Source: Magnetococcales bacterium (GTDB lineage: Bacteria > Pseudomonadota > Magnetococcia > Magnetococcales > UBA8363). Taken from it: a DNA stretch of 18,700 nucleotides. A model generated the notes under the pieces. It searched no databases and was not told the DNA's origin. It was given only the letters and a program-made list of their open reading frames with translations. The position numbers and the translations under genes are program-made. The stretch spans positions 1 to 18,700 of the forward strand of contig JADFYU010000046.1 in NCBI GenBank assembly GCA_015232865.1. Direction: 5' to 3'. Below are positions 14,926 through 18,700 of the stretch, one piece after another (position 1 is the stretch's first letter; every line of letters starts with the position of its first letter).

Positions 14926-15536
14926 TTTTCGCCTCCATCAAATAATTTACCCAACATCCCCCCGCCTTGGTCAGGTTGCTCTCCAGCCTGGGCACGCTGC
15001 ATTTTGCCGCGATGATGAGATGCCACACCGAGTATCACCAGCGGGATGCTAAAGAGGGTGCTAAATGCCGCAACCAACTGAGGGATCATGGATAGAGCTT
15101 CCGGCTTCCCCCCTATCACAGCTTTGTACGCCAACGCGCAACAGAGTACGACGACAATCAAAAATGCTGTACCTGAGATAAATCCCCAGTAAGGCCGCCA
15201 ACGTCGAGTCCACTTATCCTCTGACTTGGCCTCTACTTGCATTGTGACATTTGCGGCGGACATTTGAGCAGTGTCAGCAACCAACTGGTTGTTAGCAGCT
15301 TGGACAGCAAGTTTTTCCAGGCTCACTTTGTGGTCCATCTCGATTTGCTTAAGTTTGATCGCCGCCTCTGGATCTGCCTGGACCAATTTCAACAGCTCGT
15401 CCGGCTTGCTTGGGTCTCCACCAAACTTTGCAGCGATGATTGACCCAAGAGCCGCACCGCCAGGACCGCCCAGCATCGTCCCTAGCAGCGGTGCTGATTT
15501 TGCAGCCAGTTGTCCGAGGTCTCCCCATATACTCAT
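14922..15536 (-). CDS. 3-TM holin, GTA_holin_3TM-like
   Basis: This 204-residue protein resembles the holin family with a Gly/Ala-rich N-terminal hydrophobic segment (APLLGTMLGGPGGAALGSII, 15-34), a charged helical middle, and the signature KWTRRWRPYWGFISG near 108-122. That signature leads into a membrane helix (about 117-141) and a second one (about 151-172). Holins permeabilise the inner membrane so the endolysin reaches the cell wall. ATG 15536 overlaps the endolysin stop (TGATG). The C-terminus is short, polar and Gly-rich. Confidence 0.8.
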   Translation of the reverse strand: MSIWGDLGQLAAKSAPLLGTMLGGPGGAALGSIIAAKFGGDPSKPDELLKLVQADPEAAIKLKQIEMDHKVSLEKLAVQAANNQLVADTAQMSAANVTMQVEAKSEDKWTRRWRPYWGFISGTAFLIVVVLCCALAYKAVIGGKPEALSMIPQLVAAFSTLFSIPLVILGVASHHRGKMQRAQAGEQPDQGGGMLGKLFDGGEK

Positions 15537-16036
15537 CAGGCCAGACCCCCCAACCGGGACCGCATCGCTAAAAAATTATCCTCAAACTCGGCAATGGTCC
15601 CTTTGCCGAGCCGGGTGTTGTAGTGCTGCTTCCAGTAGCTGGCCAGGGCGCGGATATCAGCGGCTGGCGGAAGCGGGGAAGATTTGCGCCGATAGTGCAG
15701 TCGGCACATGACAGCCGCCAAAAGCAGATCCGTTACCATCTCACCAGGGAGCGGCTGCATAGGCCAGCGCTTCGAGAGTTTTTCTTTTATTTCCGGCCGA
15801 TATCGTATGTAATTGTCCCAGATATCCCAATAGGTGGCTGGCTCCATCTGAAAGATTCCCAGCGCCGGGCCGCCATCCAGTTGCCGGATGTAATGACCAC
15901 ACCGGCTTTCTTGGGCCGCTGTCCCCAGTAGCAGCAATCGTGCTGCCGGCGAATCCATATCCAGCAAGTCCAAGGCAGGGACGATGATATAGTTCAAAAG
16001 ATGATCCGAGTTAATGCCCATTGCTTGACGTTTCAT
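15536..16036 (-). CDS. Lysozyme-like endolysin / transglycosylase
   Basis: This 166-residue protein is likely the peptidoglycan-cleaving enzyme of the lysis cassette. The pattern GTAAQESRCGHYIRQL around residues 38-53 gives a candidate catalytic Glu43 in the helix AAQES, and GPALGIFQMEPATYWDIW at 56-73 matches the substrate-groove motif of SLT/lysozyme-like folds. There is no signal peptide, so export would depend on the holin encoded next to it. ATG 16036 has AGGGG about 10 nt upstream. It is the first gene of the late minus-strand block after the opposing plus-strand cassette. Confidence 0.75.
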   Translation of the reverse strand: MKRQAMGINSDHLLNYIIVPALDLLDMDSPAARLLLLGTAAQESRCGHYIRQLDGGPALGIFQMEPATYWDIWDNYIRYRPEIKEKLSKRWPMQPLPGEMVTDLLLAAVMCRLHYRRKSSPLPPAADIRALASYWKQHYNTRLGKGTIAEFEDNFLAMRSRLGGLA

Positions 16037-16112
16037 TTGATTTTTACCCCTATGCCTACTACTTAACCATGCCGACGTGGAACGACAGACATTTCTGCCC
16101 CTTTAAAAAAAT

Positions 16113-16127
16113 ATGCAACCGTTGCAT
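16113..16127. promoter_or_regulatory. Operator copy 1 (perfect palindrome)
   Basis: The 15-bp site atgcaaccgttgcat is a perfect palindrome with 7-bp arms around a central C. It lies just upstream of the -35 element of the plus-strand promoter. Its centre is 34 bp from that of an identical second copy. Confidence 0.85.
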
Positions 16128-16135
16128 TATTTTTC

Positions 16136-16164
16136 TTGACTAAAACATGCAACCGTTGCATAAT
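16136..16164 (+). promoter_or_regulatory. Strong sigma70-type promoter of the plus-strand cassette
   Basis: The -35 element ttgact (16136-16141) is separated by exactly 17 nt from the -10 element cataat (16159-16164). The second palindrome (16147-16161) occupies the spacer and touches the -10, so a bound repressor would block RNA polymerase. The downstream gene starts at 16202 with GGAGAG 5-6 nt before its ATG. Confidence 0.8.
16147..16161. promoter_or_regulatory. Operator copy 2 (perfect palindrome) in the promoter spacer
   Basis: This copy is identical over all 15 bp to the one at 16113-16127 and lies between -35 and -10. The XRE-type protein encoded at the end of the same operon is the natural candidate to bind both sites and repress its own transcription (inference). 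Confidence 0.85.
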
Positions 16165-16201
16165 GTACTCAACGTTAATCAAGCAACCACGGAGAGATAA
16201 C

Positions 16202-16396
16202 ATGGAACTTTTTATTTACAACCTCGAAGACAACAGCCACGTAGCCACCATCACAGGCGACAACAACGAGGCTTGTGAGGCAGCCGCACATGACGCCGGT
16301 TACGTCAACGACTTTGGATGGACCTACAGCCCTGCTTTTGCTTTTGACGGTGGACTGACCCTCGACCACGATGCAGAGATAATCAACGCAAACTAA
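16202..16396 (+). CDS. 64-residue strongly acidic protein, candidate counter-defence protein
   Basis: This small protein has 12 Asp/Glu and no Lys or Arg, for a net charge near -12. It starts with the strand MELFIYNLED, continues with HVATITGDNNEACEAAAHDA (a strand and a helix) and FGWTYSPAFAFDGG, and ends acidic. I have seen related short phage or plasmid proteins of unknown function, but cannot name a family. Very acidic small phage proteins often mimic DNA and block CRISPR or restriction enzymes. It is the first gene of an autoregulated plus-strand operon with an HTH gene after it. Start ATG 16202 is fixed by GGAGAG just upstream. Another explanation is a cofactor or inhibitor of the partner regulator. 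Confidence 0.75.
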   Translation: MELFIYNLEDNSHVATITGDNNEACEAAAHDAGYVNDFGWTYSPAFAFDGGLTLDHDAEIINAN

Positions 16397-16407
16397 AACA
16401 CTAAACC

Positions 16408-16423
16408 GGGGGCTTCGGCCCCC
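16408..16423 (+). other. UUCG-capped hairpin between the two cassette genes
   Basis: The stem gggggc / gccccc encloses the loop ttcg closed by a C-G pair, the extra-stable UUCG tetraloop. It starts 12 nt after the first stop codon and has no U-tract, so it probably stabilises the upstream mRNA or separates expression of the two genes rather than terminating. Confidence 0.7.
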
Positions 16424-16459
16424 AGGGAAACAGCCCAGGGAAACAGCCCAGGAGAACAG
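16421..16459 (+). repeat. Three 13-bp tandem repeats carrying Shine-Dalgarno-like motifs
   Basis: Units at 16421-16433 and 16434-16446 are identical (cccagggaaacag), and the third at 16447-16459 differs by one base exchange region (cccaggagaacag). The third holds the AGGAGA ribosome site of the HTH gene, 7 nt before ATG 16462. Confidence 0.85.
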
Positions 16460-16461
16460 CC

Positions 16462-16497
16462 ATGATGACCGCCATGAAAACAGCCATGATGACCGCC
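16462..16497 (+). repeat. 12-bp triple repeat at the start of the HTH gene
   Basis: Units atgatgaccgcc (16462-16473), atgaaaacagcc (16474-16485) and atgatgaccgcc (16486-16497) each encode M-M/K-T-A. The first and third are identical. Each begins with ATG, so alternative initiation is possible. Confidence 0.85.
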
Positions 16498-16869
16498 TCT
16501 TTTTTTAATCGACAAAACGAGCAACTCGACTATGCCGAGAACATAAAAAGCGATGCAGAGCTTGATGCGCTCATCCCTAGAGCCAAACAGCTTGGTGCCG
16601 CCGTCAAGTGGTATCGTGATGCAGACGGACAAACAGGCTGGTGGACTCCAAAAGGAGCCAGCTTTAAACCCCACTATTTTAAAAAAACCAAAGAGCCAGC
16701 AATGTCCCCTGATGCGCTTGTCAGCCTCAGAAAATCGGCTGGGATAAGTCAGACTCAGTTAGCTGATAAGCTCGACGTCAGCCTCCGCACCGTGGCAAGC
16801 TGGGAAGGTGGAGAGCAGCCAATTACGCAGTTGCAGTCAATCGCACTGACAGCCGTTCTTAAAAAATAA
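16462..16869 (+). CDS. XRE-type helix-turn-helix regulator (Aca-like)
   Basis: This 135-residue protein has a C-terminal XRE helix-turn-helix at about 82-131 (LVSLRKSAGISQTQLADKLD, recognition helix SLRTVASWEGG). The N-terminal part contains AELDALIPRAKQLGAAVKWY and GWWTPKGASFKPHYFKK, of unknown function. The first 12 residues are an in-frame repeat (MMTA MKTA MMTA) made by three 12-bp units at 16462-16497. AGGAGA 7 nt upstream supports ATG 16462. It is the last gene of the operon, and a repressor role at the two palindromes is inferred. Type II antitoxins of the HigA class have a similar HTH, but the partner does not look like a toxin. Confidence 0.82.
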   Translation: MMTAMKTAMMTASFFNRQNEQLDYAENIKSDAELDALIPRAKQLGAAVKWYRDADGQTGWWTPKGASFKPHYFKKTKEPAMSPDALVSLRKSAGISQTQLADKLDVSLRTVASWEGGEQPITQLQSIALTAVLKK

Positions 16870-16874
16870 ACTCC

Positions 16875-16917
16875 CATAAAAAAACCCACCTCAGTTTCCT
16901 GGGTGGGTTTTTTTATG
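16875..16917. terminator. Strong bidirectional intrinsic terminator
   Basis: The arm cataaaaaaacccacc (16875-16890) pairs perfectly over 16 bp with 16902-16917 around an 11-nt loop. A/T-tracts border both sides, so it works as a terminator in either direction. It ends the plus-strand operon right after the HTH stop and also faces transcripts from the right on the minus strand. Confidence 0.92.
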
Positions 16918-16983
16918 TTTTTTTGCTGTTCGGTTGGCGGTATTTTAAGAGCCTGAACCCCTGCTATCGCACGTATTCCCGAC

Positions 16984-17013
16984 AATACAAAAAATATAGC
17001 ACTATTTTGTCAA
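16984..17013 (-). promoter_or_regulatory. Putative late promoter on the minus strand
   Basis: On the minus strand, TTGACA (17013-17008) is followed after 18 nt by TGTATT (16989-16984). An alternative is an extended -10, TGC TATATT, at 17001-16993. Transcription would run directly into the terminator at 16917-16875, as in lambda pR'-tR'. It lies in the 176-nt gap after the DUF6362-like gene. No other gene is visible in the gap. Confidence 0.42.
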
Positions 17014-17045
17014 AAAGGGGCCAAAAAATCTTCGGTCCCAAAATT

Positions 17046-17414
17046 TCAACATTTTGTTGGTGTAGTTAAGTAGCTCTGTATCTTCTTTAACCCTTTGTTT
17101 CTTAACCGTTTCCATGTTCTGGCTGATTTTCCATGCTCCTCCACCAGTCTGGCCAACCCCATGCCCTGCGCTCGTCTCCAGATTGCTGTCTGCTCGTCTC
17201 TCTCGACCAGCTTGAGCCATGATAGGCATTCTTCCATTTTTGCTATGTCCGATGGATTCGGGGGAGGGGGGGATGGATCTCTAGTCCGGTCATAAATACA
17301 AACGTCCTTTGGGTCCGGCCAAAATGACCGATACCCGCCTGGTCCGACCCTTGGCAACTTGCGGTCTGTTTCTGCGGCATCCTCAAACCGTTCAGAGAGT
17401 GTTTTTAAATCCAT
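17046..17414 (-). CDS. DUF6362-like helix-turn-helix protein, candidate late regulator
   Basis: This 122-residue protein matches the DUF6362 layout: N-terminal LSERFEDAAETDRKLPRV, then GYRSFWPDPKD, a proline-rich hinge PSPPPPNPSDIAKMEECLSW, and a helical C-terminus with DEQTAIWRRAQGMGLARLVE and a terminal helix-turn-helix (SARTWKRLRNKGLKKIQ). Such sigma-factor-like HTH proteins occur in many phages at the end of the early region. It sits where lambda has Q, upstream of a promoter and terminator and of the lysis genes. A role in late gene activation or antitermination is inferred. AAGGAGT 5 nt before ATG 17414 is an excellent ribosome site. Confidence 0.72.
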   Translation of the reverse strand: MDLKTLSERFEDAAETDRKLPRVGPGGYRSFWPDPKDVCIYDRTRDPSPPPPNPSDIAKMEECLSWLKLVERDEQTAIWRRAQGMGLARLVEEHGKSARTWKRLRNKGLKKIQSYLTTPTKC

Positions 17415-17430
17415 TTTGACTCCTTGTCAG

Positions 17431-18120
17431 TCAGTAAATCGGCCTTTGGTCTTCAAAGCCGCCCGGCAAAGGAGTGGCTTTGTTGCTTTGCGGCTGACCC
17501 TGGTAATGGCCAGGTCGTTGCCGACTGGTTGTCTGACTCCCTGTCTCTTGCATGATTTTCCATTGTGGGCGGTCTGTCCTCATCATCCATTCCATTATCG
17601 CATTAATCAGTCCGGACGGTGAGACGTCAGCCGGTGCCGATTCTTTGCCTTGGAGTATTTGATCCGCAAAAACAAAAAACTCTACGTCGAACCAATCCGG
17701 ATAGATCACCCTGGAGCGTGGTTTTTCAACCTCTGGCCTGATTGGTGGCGTCCCTGGCACAAAAGGCAATCCATACGTCCCGGTGAGCGATCCCCACAAA
17801 TCCTCATCTCGACATTTGCTCCATGGATGGTCTACCCAGGTTTGCCGGAAACTTTCCATCCACTCCTGGAATAAAGCAAACTCAAAAGCCATGATTGGGG
17901 TTCTTTCAGCGTCATGGTGAAATGTGCAAAACCATCGCTCGGTAAAAATAGTCGCTGCCATCTCACACTGGTGGTTGCCATCGTTGATCCATGTGCAGCG
18001 TCTCATGGCAGTGCTATCGCTCGATCTTTTTGCCGTCCTGTCTGCTCCCGGTTTTCTCCATCCGCATTGGCATTGGTATGGCTTGAGCAAAATCCTGTTG
18101 CACTCTGGGCAATCACTCAT
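17431..18120 (-). CDS. Cys-rich zinc-binding phage protein
   Basis: This 229-residue protein begins with a zinc-ribbon-like pattern (CPECNRILLKPYQCQCGW, residues 4-21) and has a second Cys/His cluster near 40-65 (CTW, QCEMAA, WFCTFHHD). The middle is rich in aromatic residues and the C-terminus is polar and Gln-rich. I do not recognise a named family; similar Cys-rich proteins accompany O-like replication genes in other phages. The start ATG 18120 is 6 nt after GGAGG; the ATG two codons upstream directly touches that site and is less likely. It overlaps the O-like stop, which suggests coupled expression and a role in DNA replication or recombination. Confidence 0.65.
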   Translation of the reverse strand: MSDCPECNRILLKPYQCQCGWRKPGADRTAKRSSDSTAMRRCTWINDGNHQCEMAATIFTERWFCTFHHDAERTPIMAFEFALFQEWMESFRQTWVDHPWSKCRDEDLWGSLTGTYGLPFVPGTPPIRPEVEKPRSRVIYPDWFDVEFFVFADQILQGKESAPADVSPSGLINAIMEWMMRTDRPQWKIMQETGSQTTSRQRPGHYQGQPQSNKATPLPGGFEDQRPIY

Positions 18121-18700
18121 GGCCATCCTCCGGTGGCAGTACGCATTGTCCCAGGTAAGTCTCAAACAGCGGCCCATACAAAGTTTCTGGCCGCAAATAA
18201 GCCTCCTCAAACTTACCGTCTCGGCTTTCTCTGATTTTCCTGGCCGTGACGGTTTTCATATCCTGGACCGTATATCCATCCCTGAGCCTGTTTAAAATTT
18301 GGTAGACGCTCTTAGTGGCCTTGCCGGATTTGTTTGTCGCCTGGAAATTCTTCCCGGTTTTGGAATTTAGAAAATCAACCACCTCCGCTGCCTTGATCAT
18401 GAGATCCTGACCCGATGTGTTTTTTTGAGAAATAGAATCGAAAGATTTATGCGCATCGTCGTGGCTGGCGTCAGCCTGCCCGACAAGGCTTTTATTACCT
18501 TCATACCTTCCTACCTTCCTACCTTCTGCGGAGCGATTCCCGTCTTTTTCCGTACCGGTTCCGCTAAAGTCCGTACCGGTTCCGTCTTTTTCCGTACCGG
18601 TTCCGCTAAAGTCCGTACCGGTTCCGTCTTTTTCCGTACCGGTTCCGCTAAAGTCCGTACCGGTTCCGTCTTTTTCCGTACTGGTTCCGCTAAAGTCCGT
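18113..18700 (-). CDS. Partial O-like replication initiator with Phg_2220_C C-terminal domain
   Basis: The frame is open to the right edge, so the N-terminus is missing; 195 residues are present. The C-terminal domain (VVDFLNSKTGKNFQ, QILNRLRDGYTVQDMKTV, and FEEAYLRPETLYGPLFETYL) matches the conserved phage C-terminal domain Phg_2220_C found in replication proteins. Upstream of it the protein consists of seven-residue repeats (GTGTDFS / GTGTEKD), encoded by 21-bp DNA repeats, and a linker (GRKVGRYEGNKSLVGQ). An internal ATG at 18400 is not the real start, because the frame continues upstream through the repeats. The missing N-terminal part likely carries the DNA-binding domain that recognises these repeats. 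Confidence 0.85.
   Translation of the reverse strand, partial: TDFSGTSTEKDGTGTDFSGTGTEKDGTGTDFSGTGTEKDGTGTDFSGTGTEKDGNRSAEGRKVGRYEGNKSLVGQADASHDDAHKSFDSISQKNTSGQDLMIKAAEVVDFLNSKTGKNFQATNKSGKATKSVYQILNRLRDGYTVQDMKTVTARKIRESRDGKFEEAYLRPETLYGPLFETYLGQCVLPPEDGHE
18496..18527 (-). repeat. Four 8-bp tandem repeats inside the O-like gene
   Basis: The unit taccttcN occurs four times in a row (18496, 18504, 18512 and 18520). The period is not a multiple of three, so loss or gain of one unit would shift the reading frame. It lies 12 bp from the 21-bp repeats. Confidence 0.8.
18540..18700 (-). repeat. 21-bp iterons within the O-like gene, candidate replication origin
   Basis: The core ccgtaccggtt starts at 18550, 18571, 18592, 18613, 18634, 18655 and 18676 (the last has one change), and a further copy begins at 18697 and is cut by the window edge. 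Spacers alternate (ccgctaaagt and ccgtcttttt), so the larger repeat period is 42 bp. Each core contains the palindrome accggt. A spacing of 21 bp is two helical turns, so bound proteins would face one side. Lambda has its origin iterons at the same place inside gene O. Confidence 0.75.

Noticed and set aside
16393..16674. Minus-strand frame over the HTH gene with repeated His/Gly
   Set aside because: The HGGHHGC-like peptide is just the reverse reading of the 12-bp repeats; it has no start signal.
16202..16869. Type II toxin-antitoxin pair (HigBA-like)
   Set aside because: The HTH partner would suit an antitoxin, but the first protein is acidic, without Lys or Arg, and shows no RelE/HigB-like basic active residues. 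Not fully excluded.
16755..16985. Minus-strand frame across the terminator and HTH gene
   Set aside because: It reads through a 16-bp terminator stem and opposes a gene with clear HTH domain.
18540..18700. CRISPR array
   Set aside because: Units repeat every 21 bp with two alternating fixed spacers and are in frame with a protein; there are no unique spacers of 30 bp or more.
1..18700. Integrase, attachment site, tRNA, or diversity-generating retroelement
   Set aside because: I looked for tyrosine/serine recombinase motifs, tRNA-like cloverleafs and reverse transcriptase motifs and saw none in the window.

Overview
This window is the late (morphogenesis) half and part of the replication region of a lambda-like, long non-contractile-tailed phage or prophage. 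Nearly every gene is on the minus strand, so the transcription order runs from the right edge to the left edge. A GpA/Nu1-type terminase, a lambda B-type portal, an FII-like joiner, a TP901-type tape measure and a 3-TM holin point to a siphovirus of a Gram-negative host (proteobacterial or Desulfobacterota-like). The sequence alone does not fix the host. No integrase, CI-type repressor, tRNA or bacterial flanking gene is visible, so I cannot say whether this is an integrated prophage or a free phage genome.

Right part (17046-18700, minus): a truncated O-like replication gene carries 21-bp tandem repeats inside its coding sequence (a likely replication origin). It is followed by a Cys-rich zinc-binding protein and a DUF6362-like helix-turn-helix protein in the position where lambda keeps its late regulator Q. 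After it come a minus-strand promoter-like sequence and a strong bidirectional terminator.

Middle (16037-16917, plus): a two-gene cassette runs against the rest of the phage. A strong sigma70-type promoter is overlapped by two identical perfect palindromes. It drives a 64-residue protein with no Lys or Arg, then a protein with a C-terminal XRE-type helix-turn-helix. The layout matches anti-CRISPR/anti-CRISPR-associated (acr-aca) operons and other counter-defence or moron cassettes. This is the best candidate for an undescribed system.

Lysis block (13637-16036, minus): a lysozyme-like enzyme, a 3-TM holin, an XhlA-like coiled-coil/TM protein, a hidden 34-codon hydrophobic micro-ORF that exactly bridges its neighbours, a gpZ-like neck/tail protein in an unusual place, and a DUF6440-like small membrane protein. 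The 199-bp gap 13438-13636 just before the small terminase is where a lambda-type cos site would be.

Head and tail block (1-13437, minus): small and large terminase, gpW/DUF6148-like joiner, portal, prohead protease fused to a Mu gpT-like major capsid protein (with a likely internal start for the capsid part), DUF2190 decoration protein, FII-like connector, Gp37-like tail terminator, tail tube, tail assembly chaperone, tape measure, and a truncated tail-tip protein with a discoidin-like (F5/8 type C) region. Genes are tightly packed with TGATG, TAATG or ATGA overlaps. Several strong RNA hairpins lie inside or between these genes on the sense strand and may tune expression of the structural operon.
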